In this document: one piece after another, positions 53,800-61,846 of the stretch
Position numbering within the stretch: the stretch's first letter is position 1
Layout: each line of letters starts with the position of its first letter
Source: Hyphomicrobiaceae bacterium
GTDB lineage: Bacteria > Pseudomonadota > Alphaproteobacteria > Rhizobiales > Hyphomicrobiaceae
Direction of reading: 5' to 3'
Assembly: GCA_022844225.1 (NCBI GenBank)
Contig: JALHMC010000005.1
Span: 94,782-158,781, forward strand
DNA: 64,000 nucleotides
Made by a program: the position numbers and the translations under genes
Notes under the pieces: generated by a model
Seen by the model: the letters and a program-made list of their open reading frames with translations, nothing else
Databases searched by the model: none
What the model was told of the DNA's origin: nothing

Positions 53800-54485
53800 G
53801 TGGCCTCCGCGTCGCGCATCGCCTGCTCCGACAGTTGCCGATCGATGGCCGCCACCAGCTCATCCCCGGTCGCGATCACGCGGTGCGCACCGGCCGCAAC
53901 GAGGAGATCGGGCCGATGATAGCCCCACCCGACGCCAAGCGCGCCGACGGCAGCGCTCCGGGCCATTGCCATGTCGAACGAGGTGTCTCCGACCATCACC
54001 GCGGCTTCGGGCGTGACGCCAGCTTCCGCCAGCGCCGCCATGATCATCGACGGATGCGGCTTCGAAGGATGATCATCCGCGGTCTGGATCGTCAGGAACG
54101 TGCCGTGCCAGCCTTCGCGCTCGAGCAGCCGGGCGACTCCGCGACGGGATTTGCCGGTCGCGATCCCGAGCAGCACGTCGCCACGCTCGACCAGCGCCGA
54201 GATCGTGTCGCGAATCCCCGGATAGAGTGGCTCGTCCAGGCGTTGCAGCCGACCCTCGGCGTGGGCCGTGCGATAGTGCTCGGCCAGCGAGCGGCGCACC
54301 TCGGACGACTCCGTCGGCGCCAGCACCGTGAACGCCTCGGTCAGTGACAAACCTACGACGCTCAGCACCTGATGCGCCGGCGGCGGCGTGAGGCCGTGCC
54401 CGGCAAAGGCATGCGTCATCGCAGCTGTGATGTTGTGCTGGCTGTCGATCAGCGTGCCGTCGCAGTCGAAGATGACGAGCTTCAT
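53796..54485 (-). CDS. HAD-family hydrolase (phosphoglycolate phosphatase-like)
   Basis: A 229-residue haloacid dehalogenase-type phosphatase. Motif I FDCDGTLIDS has Asp7 and Asp9; motif II/III are ATGKSRRGV near 118 and GDTSFDMAMARSA near 170. The C1 cap helical region between fits HAD-IA phosphoglycolate phosphatases, though the substrate is not proven. ATG at 54485 follows the btaB gene's tail by about 56 bases; a frame running upstream lacks the motif context. Coupled with ATP12 by a four-base overlap. Confidence 0.9.
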   Translation of the reverse strand: MKLVIFDCDGTLIDSQHNITAAMTHAFAGHGLTPPPAHQVLSVVGLSLTEAFTVLAPTESSEVRRSLAEHYRTAHAEGRLQRLDEPLYPGIRDTISALVERGDVLLGIATGKSRRGVARLLEREGWHGTFLTIQTADDHPSKPHPSMIMAALAEAGVTPEAAVMVGDTSFDMAMARSAAVGALGVGWGYHRPDLLVAAGAHRVIATGDELVAAIDRQLSEQAMRDAEAT

Positions 54486-54541
54486 TGCGTAATGCCTCAC
54501 CGCACCGATGCGCCCCGGCGCCGGCCGACGGGACAACGTTC

Positions 54542-55192
54542 TCAGCGGCGCGCGAGCACCGCCGAGTAGCTGTACCCGCGATAAAGCCGCTCGAAGGTCA
54601 GCGTCAAGCCGTGTCGGCGAGCAAGGTCGCCAAGTACCACCTCGAGAGTCTCGCGCGGGGTCACCCGAAACTGCGCCAGCCATCCATATAGGATACGCTT
54701 GAGCGGTGCTGGCAGGGCCTCGCAGGCTCCGAAATCGACCACATGCAAGCTACCACCGGGGGCAAGCAGCCCGGCAGCGTGATCGAGCGCCATTTCCCAC
54801 GGGGGTATCATGGACAAGGAATAGGAAAAAAAGATCCGGTCGAATTGGCTGCGGCCCAAAAGCGCGAGGGGGTCGAAGTCGGTGGCGTCGCCGAGCCCCA
54901 GACGAATGCGGTCGGAAAGCCCACGGCGCGCCAGCGAGGCTTCCGCGGTCTCGAGCATCATGCGGGAGAGATCGATCCCGTAGTAGTGGGCGTCCGGATA
55001 CCGCCTCTGCGAGCGAATGAGGTTCAACGCCGTGCCGCAGCCGATCTCCAGCACATGCCCATCGGAGGGTGGAGCCAATCCCGCGATCAGTCGCTTTCTC
55101 CCCAGGAGGTAGTACTCGCGGGTGAGATCATAGACATGGCGCTGATAGCGGTAGTTGCGGTCGAGATGCTCGGCGTGGCTCTCGGACGTCAT
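54542..55192 (-). CDS. btaB: Betaine-lipid N-methyltransferase
   Basis: A 216-residue class I SAM-dependent methyltransferase with motif I LEIGCGTALNL near residue 48, and YGIDLSRMMLETAEASLARR near 71. Its place seven bases after btaA and its start RNYRYQRHVYDLTREYYLLGR match BtaB, which trimethylates the amino group of diacylglyceryl-homoserine to diacylglyceryl-trimethylhomoserine (DGTS). No membrane span. It closes the lipid cluster plcP-btaA-btaB. Other methyltransferase roles are less likely given the context. Confidence 0.9.
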   Translation of the reverse strand: MTSESHAEHLDRNYRYQRHVYDLTREYYLLGRKRLIAGLAPPSDGHVLEIGCGTALNLIRSQRRYPDAHYYGIDLSRMMLETAEASLARRGLSDRIRLGLGDATDFDPLALLGRSQFDRIFFSYSLSMIPPWEMALDHAAGLLAPGGSLHVVDFGACEALPAPLKRILYGWLAQFRVTPRETLEVVLGDLARRHGLTLTFERLYRGYSYSAVLARR

Positions 55193-55199
55193 CGCCGCC

Positions 55200-56444
55200 T
55201 CACTCGGGCTTCAGAATATAAAGATGGAACGCGCCGTAGATGGCAGAGCGATCCTCTGCCGACAGGCGGCGCGACGTCTCGGCCTCGTAGGTCCACCGCC
55301 CAAGGATTGCATCGGGGACGCGGCCCGGCAGGATCGTCTCGACACCGGCAGTGCGGAAAATGACGCGGGCCCCGGGTCGCGCCGTCCGCGTGATCTCGCT
55401 CCACAGCTCGGTCAGGGTGGCATCGTCCATCCAGTCCTGTGCATCGAGCAGGACATAACGGTCGAGCGAGGCGTTCGGCTGCCGCTGGAGCAGCTTCGTG
55501 AACGAGAGGTGATTGATCTCGACACGGTCGGCGCGCGCCTTCAACGCTGGGAAATGGCGCGCCTCGAGATACGGGGGCACGGAAGCGTCGGCAGCTTTCG
55601 AATAGGCGCGGTTGAAGGCCTGCCAAGCGAAATAGTTGTCGCTGAGACCGAAATCGCATGCGAGCTTGCGCAACCGCTTTTCCACGACCTCGGCCATGTG
55701 CGGCGCAGTGCCGAGCAGCGCCTTGTACTGCGCAGGCGGTATGCCCAGTCCGTAGAGAGACGCTTCGTTGCCGAGCAACTTGCGAATCATCCTCTTCTGG
55801 AACAGCGGCGCAAGCTCCGCCTCGTAGATTTGAACTTGCTCCGCCCGCGTCCGGGCCTTCAGCATGACACGCGGGTCCTTGCCGTAGATGCGCGCCAGAC
55901 GATGGGCGAATGCGATGCAAAGGCCTAGCAAACCCGTCTTGTAGAAGCCTCGCCCGAAGCTCGTGATTCGGCGTCGGCCGAGCTTGTCGCGGCCGTCCCA
56001 GTAGCTCCGCGATTGGGTATCGAGATGCGGGGCGATGAAACGATCGTAGAGATCGACATTCGCGGGATCGTCGGCATCGACGAACAGCCGCCGGAACGCA
56101 GCAGCATCAGGCAAATGCTTGGCCGCCGCGAGCTTCAGCTTGTTCAGCGCGATGTGGGCGTGGTTCAAATCGACGACGAGAATGCGCTCGGGGTCCGCGG
56201 TCAGGTAGCTCATCATATTGCAGCCGCCGGATCCGATCGTGACGATCCGCGACGTCGGGGTAAGTGCGAGCGCCTCGAGATCGACGCGAGGATCTTCCCA
56301 GATCTGAGCGTACACCAGCTCGCTGAACGCGAATGTGAACAGGCGCTCCAGAAGTCCGGCGCGGGTCAAAGCGCGGTTTTTGTGGACGGCCTCGCCCAGG
56401 AGGCCTGCGGCGGCGCGCTCGGAGCGCTCCGTACCGATCGCCAT
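55200..56444 (-). CDS. btaA: Diacylglycerol 3-amino-3-carboxypropyltransferase
   Basis: A 414-residue DUF3419 protein, the BtaA family, which transfers the 3-amino-3-carboxypropyl group of S-adenosylmethionine to diacylglycerol to make diacylglyceryl-homoserine. Marks: FTFAFSELVYAQIWEDPRVDLEAL near residue 37, IVTIGSGGCNMMSYL near 66, LVVDLNHAHIALNKLKLAA near 90 and DNYFAWQAFNRAY near 290. AAGGAA six bases before the ATG at 56444 sets the start. btaB follows at seven bases and plcP precedes at about 95 bases on the same strand. Confidence 0.93.
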   Translation of the reverse strand: MAIGTERSERAAAGLLGEAVHKNRALTRAGLLERLFTFAFSELVYAQIWEDPRVDLEALALTPTSRIVTIGSGGCNMMSYLTADPERILVVDLNHAHIALNKLKLAAAKHLPDAAAFRRLFVDADDPANVDLYDRFIAPHLDTQSRSYWDGRDKLGRRRITSFGRGFYKTGLLGLCIAFAHRLARIYGKDPRVMLKARTRAEQVQIYEAELAPLFQKRMIRKLLGNEASLYGLGIPPAQYKALLGTAPHMAEVVEKRLRKLACDFGLSDNYFAWQAFNRAYSKAADASVPPYLEARHFPALKARADRVEINHLSFTKLLQRQPNASLDRYVLLDAQDWMDDATLTELWSEITRTARPGARVIFRTAGVETILPGRVPDAILGRWTYEAETSRRLSAEDRSAIYGAFHLYILKPE

Positions 56445-56538
56445 ATGGCATTCCTTCCAGTGCATGAGCGCGACTAGGGCATGGGCTAGGAGGGCTTACT
56501 CGCAGCTTTTCGGCAGCACGCGACGGCGCGCCTTGGTA

Positions 56539-57369
56539 TCAGGCCGGGACTTCGTCTGGAAGCGTCAATTCGAATAGCTCATCGCGCACTCCAACCGGCC
56601 AACGCACGATCCGCAGTTCACCATCGAGAGTTTCGATCAGCGCACTGCAGCTCTCCACCCAGTCGCCGCAGTTCAGATAGTGGACCCCGTTGATCTGCCG
56701 GTCGGACGGATGGTGGATGTGCCCGCAGATGATGCCATCCGCCGCGTGGCGTCGGGCCTCTGCCGCAACAGCCTCCTCGAACGAGCCGATGAAGCTGACA
56801 GCCGACTTCACCCGATATTTCAGATACGCCGACAGCGACCAGAAGCCGAGACCGAACGATCGGCGGAGCCAGTTCAACGGTGCGTTGAGCCACAGAGCCA
56901 TCTCGTATCCACGATCACCCAGAAACGCCAACCATTTGGCGGTACGTACCACCACATCGAACTCGTCACCGTGCATCACCACGTAGCGGCGTCCCCGGAG
57001 AGTTGTATGCATCGTACTGCGCTCGAGACGGATGCCGCCGAATTGCATGCCGCAATAGTCGCGCAGCACCTCGTCGTGATTCCCCGGAATGAAGATGACC
57101 TCGGCTCCCTTCCTGACTTTGCGGAGAAGTTTCTGTACGACGTCGTTGTGCGTTTGAGGCCAGTGGGGCCCACGCCGCACTTTCCAGAAGTCGACGATAT
57201 CTCCGACGAGATAGATCACGTCGGCATCGACGCAGCGCAGGAAGTCCAGCAACGGCATGACCTGAGCGTTGCGCGTGCCCAGATGTACATCCGAGATGAA
57301 CACGGCCCGGACGCGGCTGCCGGCGGCTTCCTCGGTCAGGAATGAAGCATGTGGTGAGATGTCCTGCAT
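56539..57369 (-). CDS. plcP: PlcP-type phospholipase C (calcineurin-like metallophosphoesterase)
   Basis: A 276-residue calcineurin-like phosphoesterase with the metal-binding motifs DVHLGT (27-32), GDIVD (56-60), GNHDE (96-100), HGDEFD (133-138) and GHIHHP near residue 216. Proteins of this group are often labelled UDP-2,3-diacylglucosamine diphosphatase (LpxH), but in Sinorhizobium and marine alphaproteobacteria the relative PlcP is a phospholipase C that frees diacylglycerol from phospholipids under phosphate limitation. Its place right upstream of btaA and btaB, which use diacylglycerol, favours PlcP. The N-terminus has no clear ribosome binding site. A possible Pho box lies just upstream. 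Confidence 0.82.
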   Translation of the reverse strand: MQDISPHASFLTEEAAGSRVRAVFISDVHLGTRNAQVMPLLDFLRCVDADVIYLVGDIVDFWKVRRGPHWPQTHNDVVQKLLRKVRKGAEVIFIPGNHDEVLRDYCGMQFGGIRLERSTMHTTLRGRRYVVMHGDEFDVVVRTAKWLAFLGDRGYEMALWLNAPLNWLRRSFGLGFWSLSAYLKYRVKSAVSFIGSFEEAVAAEARRHAADGIICGHIHHPSDRQINGVHYLNCGDWVESCSALIETLDGELRIVRWPVGVRDELFELTLPDEVPA

Positions 57370-57391
57370 GCCGCCCGGGTAGAGGGTTTCG

Positions 57392-57409
57392 GTTGCAGTC
57401 TCGTGACAA
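57392..57409 (-). promoter_or_regulatory. Candidate Pho box upstream of plcP
   Basis: On the minus strand TTGTCACGAGACTGCAAC matches the Pho box layout (two CTGTCAT-like seven-mers 11 bases apart) with five of seven and four of seven positions. It starts 22 bases before the plcP ATG. PhoB control is known for the homologous genes in rhizobia. The match is weak and the -10 is unclear. Confidence 0.35.
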
Positions 57410-57488
57410 TCCCCGTCAACCCGGCCACTTTCCCTGGACCGTGATTTCTCGGCCTCCGCCTTCTCTACGTTTGGCGGGAATGGTCGAT

Positions 57489-57551
57489 AAAAAGAGCCAG
57501 CCTCGCTCGCCGATCGTATGCGGGGTCGTCAGAGCAGGAGCGAGACTGGCT
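57489..57551 (-). terminator. Rho-independent terminator after the receiver gene
   Basis: Minus strand: arms AGCCAGTCTCGCTC and GAGCGAGGCTGGCT (57538-57551 and 57495-57508) pair with one mismatch over a loop of about 29 bases and are followed by CTTTTTATC. It lies about 165 bases past the stop of the receiver gene and upstream of plcP, so the two are separate transcripts. Confidence 0.75.
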
Positions 57552-57714
57552 CGACCTGACGGCGACGTCAGAGGGCGGACGAAACCATCAGATCATCTTG
57601 AATTAAGAAGTGCCGGACTTTTTCTTGGGAAGTTCTGGACTGCTCGAGTTTGCCGACTACGAGCATGGCTGTAGCGCAGCTCGGTGACACGAGCATAACG
57701 CTACCAGGACGAAG

Positions 57715-58167
57715 TCAGGCGTGGGAATTGATCCTGTCGCGCACCACGGGCCACGTCTCGGTTCCGCTCGCATGACGCTCAAGAAGCGTGGTCACGTGAT
57801 GCATCAGCTCGGACATTGAAAATGGCTTCGACAGGAAGACATCCGCTCCGGTCTCCATAGCGCGTTTGCGATCGTGGAAGCCATTGCGCCCCGTGAGCAT
57901 GACAACGGGCACGTAAGCGGGAGCCAATTGTCGTCTCATCTGCCGCAATACCTCGATCCCTGAAAGCCCCGGCAGCTCCCAGTCGAGAATCATCAATTGC
58001 GGCCGGGTACGCTCGACGTCGTCCAAGGCGCCAATCCCGGATGCGATGATCGTCGCGACATGACCGGCTGCTTCCAGGTTGTACGCCAGAAGGAGCGCCA
58101 TGCTGCGGTCGTCTTCCACGACCGCGATACGGGTGCGTTCCGCGCGCGAAGCTGAAGTGTCTGGCAT
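57715..58167 (-). CDS. Stand-alone PhoB-like receiver protein
   Basis: A 150-residue response regulator made of one receiver domain. E18, D19 and D20 form the acidic pocket, D62 in MILDWELPGLSG is the phosphorylation site, T92 and K114 (LSKPFSMSEL) are the conserved switch residues. Details such as LLLAYNLEAAGH, DWELPGLSGIEVLRQ and SKPFSMSEL are close to PhoB rather than CheY, but the DNA-binding half is absent; the protein ends about 20 residues after the receiver. GAGGGG upstream of ATG 58167 sets the start. It may compete with or modulate PhoR/PhoB signalling, which is inference from resemblance and location beside the lipid operon. Confidence 0.85.
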   Translation of the reverse strand: MPDTSASRAERTRIAVVEDDRSMALLLAYNLEAAGHVATIIASGIGALDDVERTRPQLMILDWELPGLSGIEVLRQMRRQLAPAYVPVVMLTGRNGFHDRKRAMETGADVFLSKPFSMSELMHHVTTLLERHASGTETWPVVRDRINSHA

Positions 58168-58239
58168 CCGTATCGCCCCTCGCCGGCTCGGCTCTCGAGG
58201 CTCGGCAGAAAAATCCACCCCGATATAAATTCGGAATCG

Positions 58240-58273
58240 ATTAGAGCGCAGGACTGCAAAAGGCCGATGACAG
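58240..58273 (-). promoter_or_regulatory. Possible Pho-type promoter of the receiver gene
   Basis: Minus strand: a perfect half site CTGTCAT, four bases, a poor second half CTTTTGC, ten bases, then TCTAAT as a -10-like hexamer (five of six to TATAAT). The layout is that of a PhoB-activated promoter in which the box replaces the -35. The weak second half makes this tentative. Confidence 0.3.
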
Positions 58274-58334
58274 GCGACAGAGCAGTGCACGCCCAGCGCC
58301 CTGCGACCGATCACCTGCCAGGGCGTCTCAGTGG

Positions 58335-59339
58335 TCAATCCTTCCCGAACTGCTGCGGATCGAGCCCGAGCAGCGACCAGGTAGCCAGCATATGTGGCGG
58401 CAGCGGCGCTGTGACGTCGATCTTTGGAGCCCCCGGCCGCGGGTGGGGGATAACGAGGCGCCGAGCATGCAGATGGAGCCGCGGCTCCATCTCCTCGGCC
58501 GGTAACTGGCGACCGTCGTCGTACTTGTTGTCACCGACGATCGGGTGATTGATCAGCGCCATATGGGCCCGCAACTGATGTTGCCGCCCCGTCACGGGCT
58601 TCAGCGACACCCACGCGGCCTTCTGGCCCACCCGATCGATCACACTGTAGTGCGTCGTCGCGTGCATGGCCTGATCCTGCTCGCCGGCTTCTGCCTTGCG
58701 CACGCGATCGCCATCGGGCCCGGCGGCCTTGACCAGCGCTGCCTCGATCCGCCCTTGCGGCGGTCGCGGAACCCCGTGGACGAGAGCCCAATACGTCTTC
58801 GCAGCGCTGCGCGTCTGGAACGTCCGACCTAGCTTGGCCGCAGCATCGCGCGTCTTCGCGACGAGTAGAACCCCTGTGGTATCGCGATCGAGGCGATGGA
58901 CAAGGCGCGGACGATCGCCGAAGCGGTCCGCCATTCCGGCAAGGATACCGTCGAGGTGGCGCTTCGTGCCCGTCCCGCCCTGTACGGCAATACCGAACGG
59001 CTTGTTCAGCACGAGCACGTCATCGTCCTCGTAGATGATCAGACCTTCGATGAACGTCCGATCGGCCTTCGACAACCCCATCGGGGGGATCGCGGAGGGC
59101 GCGGGCGCTGGCCTGTCCTTGACCGGCTCGCGAACCATCGTAGGAACGCGGATCTCCTGGCCCACCTCGATCCGCTGGCCCGCCTCGACACGCTTGCTGT
59201 CCAGACGGACCTGCCCGGTACGCAAGAGCTTCTGCAAATAGCTGTGGCCGACATCCGGGAAATGCAGCTTGAACCACCGGTCGAGCCGGAGCCCCGCGTC
59301 TTTGGCGGAAACGACGATGGTCTCGACGGGCGGTTTCAT
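58335..59339 (-). CDS. rluC: RluA-family 23S rRNA pseudouridine synthase
   Basis: A 334-residue protein with an N-terminal S4 RNA-binding domain (RLDRWFKLHFPDVGHSYLQKLLRTGQV near 17) and an RluA catalytic domain: HRLDRDTTGVLLVAKT near 161 with the nucleophilic aspartate in RLDRDT. RluC makes pseudouridines at 955, 2504 and 2580 of 23S rRNA in Escherichia coli; the close relative RluD is an alternative. The start, ATG with AAGGTGAG upstream, overlaps the crcB stop by four bases, so the two genes are coupled. Confidence 0.9.
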   Translation of the reverse strand: MKPPVETIVVSAKDAGLRLDRWFKLHFPDVGHSYLQKLLRTGQVRLDSKRVEAGQRIEVGQEIRVPTMVREPVKDRPAPAPSAIPPMGLSKADRTFIEGLIIYEDDDVLVLNKPFGIAVQGGTGTKRHLDGILAGMADRFGDRPRLVHRLDRDTTGVLLVAKTRDAAAKLGRTFQTRSAAKTYWALVHGVPRPPQGRIEAALVKAAGPDGDRVRKAEAGEQDQAMHATTHYSVIDRVGQKAAWVSLKPVTGRQHQLRAHMALINHPIVGDNKYDDGRQLPAEEMEPRLHLHARRLVIPHPRPGAPKIDVTAPLPPHMLATWSLLGLDPQQFGKD

Positions 59340-59716
59340 CGGATGCTCACCTTCGCTGCGGTCAAACCTGCCCAGAGAGCGGCGATCGAGATCGCGACCG
59401 AGGCGGCAATATAAACCCCGGCAAGCGCCGGCTGGCGTCGCTCGAAAAGCTCGACCGCATCCAACGAGAACGCGGAGAAAGTGGTGAAGCCTCCGAGAAT
59501 TCCGGTCGCGAGAAACGTGCGGAACACCGCTGAGCCGCCCAGGAGCAAGCTCGAGAAGCCGACAACCAACCCCATCAGGAACGAGCCCACCACATTCACG
59601 GTCAACGTCGCCCACGGAAATGCTGGCCCCAAGAGCTGGGCAAAGGCCACGTTGACGAGAAAGCGTGCGCCGGCGCCGAGGGCGCCGCCGGCCGCTGCGG
59701 CGAGAAAAAGCTGCAT
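59336..59716 (-). CDS. crcB: Fluoride exporter
   Basis: A 126-residue CrcB/Fluc fluoride channel with four spans: GGALGAGARFLVN near residue 10, FPWATLTVNVVGSFLMGLVVG (about 33-53), with the asparagine of TVNVVGSF, and GGFTTFSAFSLDAVEL near 75-90 with the Phe box and GGFTTFSTF-type pore lining. It exports F- from the cytosol. No fluoride riboswitch is visible upstream. It precedes and overlaps rluC. Confidence 0.93.
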   Translation of the reverse strand: MQLFLAAAAGGALGAGARFLVNVAFAQLLGPAFPWATLTVNVVGSFLMGLVVGFSSLLLGGSAVFRTFLATGILGGFTTFSAFSLDAVELFERRQPALAGVYIAASVAISIAALWAGLTAAKVSIR

Positions 59717-59795
59717 GGATGCCGATCCGGGAGTTGTCCCGCGCTTCTACAGGTGCGGGACACGCGGGCGCAAGAGCGGATGCCGGCGTCCCGCC

Positions 59796-61181
59796 TCAGC
59801 TCGACGGCTGATCCAGCTTGCGCGTCAAGTTCTCGAACTCCCGCCTGAGCTCTTCGTTGCGGAAGATCTGCTCGAAGGTGGGGGCCTCGAGCTTTTGGAT
59901 GGCTTCGAACGAGGTCGCGCTGTCCTTCATCAGCTGTCGGAGCTGATAGCTCGCCTCGACCGTCTCATACGTGTTGTCGGCGATCCTGAGGTCGTGCGCG
60001 GCGCGCTGGCGGGCGCGGGCCACCTGCTCGCGCTGCTGGACGAGATAGCGCCGGTATCCCTTCGCCGCCTCTTCGGCGAGACGCTGGCTCTCGCGGTTGG
60101 CCTCGAGCGCACGACGCTGATCGCTACGATTTTCGCCCCGCAGCAACTCGGCAGTCCGCTTCCGGGCGGCGGCAATATCCTTGGTGATCGCCTCGAGCTT
60201 CGGCAGGAACTGCTGGTCGATCTTCGCGATCGTGCTGTCCTGCGCGTGAACGACCATCGCAAACAGCGCCGCATGCATCGCAAAATACCGCCGCGCAGCA
60301 CCGATGTTCTCGCCCGACTGCGTCATCAGCTTGGCGAGTTGCGCATCGATGGCCTTGGCCGAGTTGAACACCGCAACCAGACGCACCAAGTCGCCCGATA
60401 AGACACCGTCGAGCAGCAGGTCGACCTGCTCGCGCGTCATCTGAATGCCGGATTTGGTAAGCCCGTCAAAGACTTCGGCCTTGGACTTGTCGATCTCGCC
60501 CCGGTTGTGAGCGATGCGCTGCTTGGCATCCTCCATGTCCTTGGCGAGGCTGTCGACAGTGTCGGTCACGTAGCCCGGAAGGAAGCCGTCCTTCGGTGCG
60601 ACAAGCTGCTTCTCACGCAGCTTGACGATTCGGTCGTCCAACTCGCGGATGTTCGTCTTCAGCGTCTCGATGCGCTTCTGAACTTCGACGACCGGCACAT
60701 CTGTGACAATGGACAACGTGGCGTCGAGAAGGTTCTTGATTTTCGCCTCGCGATCCTCCCGCGTCTCGGTCCAGATCGGCGGAATGACGAACTCGTCGCG
60801 CGACGGCAGCTTCTTGGCCTCGCCACGGTTCCGGGCCGTGTCCTGCAGGATCGAGTCGATGGCCCGCATGAGCCGCTGCGCCTGCTCGAAGGTCTGGTCG
60901 CCCGAGCGAGGATCGGTCGGTTGCGCCGGAGCGGCCGCCTGCGGCTCGAGGGCCGGGGCCTGAGGCGATGCCACCGCTGGCCCATCGCCAGCACGACCTG
61001 ATTTCTGCTGATTGTTTGAACGCAGCTCGGCCTGGGCACTGCGCCCCTTCTCAGGTTGACGCGCCAGCATCTCGGCGATGCCGTCGCGTTGAGCGGCCTG
61101 CGACCATGCCGGCATCGGGAACGCGGCCACGGCTACCCAGACCGTCATTGCCAGCCGTGCCTGCACCAGAACGCCTACCAT
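59796..61181 (-). CDS. Hypothetical periplasmic coiled-coil protein (461 aa)
   Basis: A 461-residue protein with a signal peptide (MVGVLVQARLAMTVWVAVAAF, cut about residue 28) and a Pro/Ala/Gln-rich linker, then long helical stretches with heptad-like repeats (from about 145: IETLKTNIRELDDRIVKLRE; again 330-455, ending DQPSS). It lacks enzyme motifs. It probably serves as a periplasmic structural or adaptor protein; I do not recognise the family. GGGAGGG before the ATG. Stands between the isoprenylcysteine methyltransferase-like gene and crcB on the same strand. Confidence 0.7.
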   Translation of the reverse strand: MVGVLVQARLAMTVWVAVAAFPMPAWSQAAQRDGIAEMLARQPEKGRSAQAELRSNNQQKSGRAGDGPAVASPQAPALEPQAAAPAQPTDPRSGDQTFEQAQRLMRAIDSILQDTARNRGEAKKLPSRDEFVIPPIWTETREDREAKIKNLLDATLSIVTDVPVVEVQKRIETLKTNIRELDDRIVKLREKQLVAPKDGFLPGYVTDTVDSLAKDMEDAKQRIAHNRGEIDKSKAEVFDGLTKSGIQMTREQVDLLLDGVLSGDLVRLVAVFNSAKAIDAQLAKLMTQSGENIGAARRYFAMHAALFAMVVHAQDSTIAKIDQQFLPKLEAITKDIAAARKRTAELLRGENRSDQRRALEANRESQRLAEEAAKGYRRYLVQQREQVARARQRAAHDLRIADNTYETVEASYQLRQLMKDSATSFEAIQKLEAPTFEQIFRNEELRREFENLTRKLDQPSS

Positions 61182-61265
61182 GACCCTACCCTCCCTGAAT
61201 AATCAACGACGTAGGCCGCAATTCCGGCAATTCAATGGTGACCACCGCCTTTGGTTAAACAGAGT

Positions 61266-61745
61266 TCACAGCCAGCGGCGGACACGCGACCGATAGTCGG
61301 CAAATGCCGATCCGAAACGCCGCTCGAGATAGGCCTCCTCACGCTCGATGGCGAGCCGGGTCACAGCGATGGCAAAGAGGGGGGCGACGAGGGCCAGCCA
61401 AAGCCGGTTGAAGCTGATCCCAGCCCCGACGAGCGCCATCACTTCGCCCAGATAAATCGGGTTTCTGGAGAACGCGAACGGACCGGCAGCCACCAGGGCA
61501 TCGGAGCCGCGGTCCGGGCGGATCGAGGTCTGATGCGACCGGAATTGCAGCGCCGCCCAGACGATCAGGATGAGCCCCGCGAGCAATAGCGTCGTGCCCG
61601 CGAAATGAACGATGCTCGTCTCGGCGAATGGCACGGGCAGACGCAGCAGGAGCCAGTCGAGCCCGAGGGCCAGCCCGATTGCACCCGCCAGAAGCACCGG
61701 CGGCCAGGGGAATTTACTCGGACGGTCGCTTGATGTCTTAGCCAT
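61266..61745 (-). CDS. Isoprenylcysteine carboxyl methyltransferase-like membrane protein
   Basis: A 159-residue inner-membrane protein of the ICMT/PEMT-like group: a hydrophobic start, then RPDRGSDALVAAGPFAFSRNPIYLGEVMALVG (the residue block NPxY or RNPIYLG is family-diagnostic) near residues 75-105, and a C-terminal REEAYLERRFGSAFADYRSRVRRW. Bacterial members are probably methyltransferases acting on lipids or quinones, but substrate is unknown. It is divergent from ivd and upstream of the coiled-coil protein gene. The longer frame to 61874 overlaps the ivd start region. Confidence 0.85.
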   Translation of the reverse strand: MAKTSSDRPSKFPWPPVLLAGAIGLALGLDWLLLRLPVPFAETSIVHFAGTTLLLAGLILIVWAALQFRSHQTSIRPDRGSDALVAAGPFAFSRNPIYLGEVMALVGAGISFNRLWLALVAPLFAIAVTRLAIEREEAYLERRFGSAFADYRSRVRRWL

Positions 61746-61846
61746 CGGCTCGCTGCGTTTGTGGGGACCGCCCGAAGACAATATGCTGGTCCGCGAGATC
61801 AATCCACAGCCGCTGAAGTACAGACCCGACAGCCAGAGAGCCGCCC

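Larger units (their letters stand above)
57370..57714. other. Intergenic region between plcP and the receiver gene
   Basis: About 345 bases. It contains a possible Pho box (57392-57409) next to plcP and a terminator-like hairpin (57489-57551) ending the receiver gene. A plus-strand frame crossing it (57342-57674) is Arg/Pro-rich, overlaps the hairpin and has no ribosome binding site, so it is not accepted. Confidence 0.5.

Noticed and set aside
57342..57674. 110-codon plus-strand frame between plcP and the receiver gene
   Set aside because: It overlaps the terminator hairpin and possible Pho box, is Arg/Pro-rich and lacks a ribosome binding site.
59717..59795. Fluoride riboswitch upstream of crcB
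   Set aside because: The short spacer does not show the conserved fluoride riboswitch pseudoknot sequence elements.
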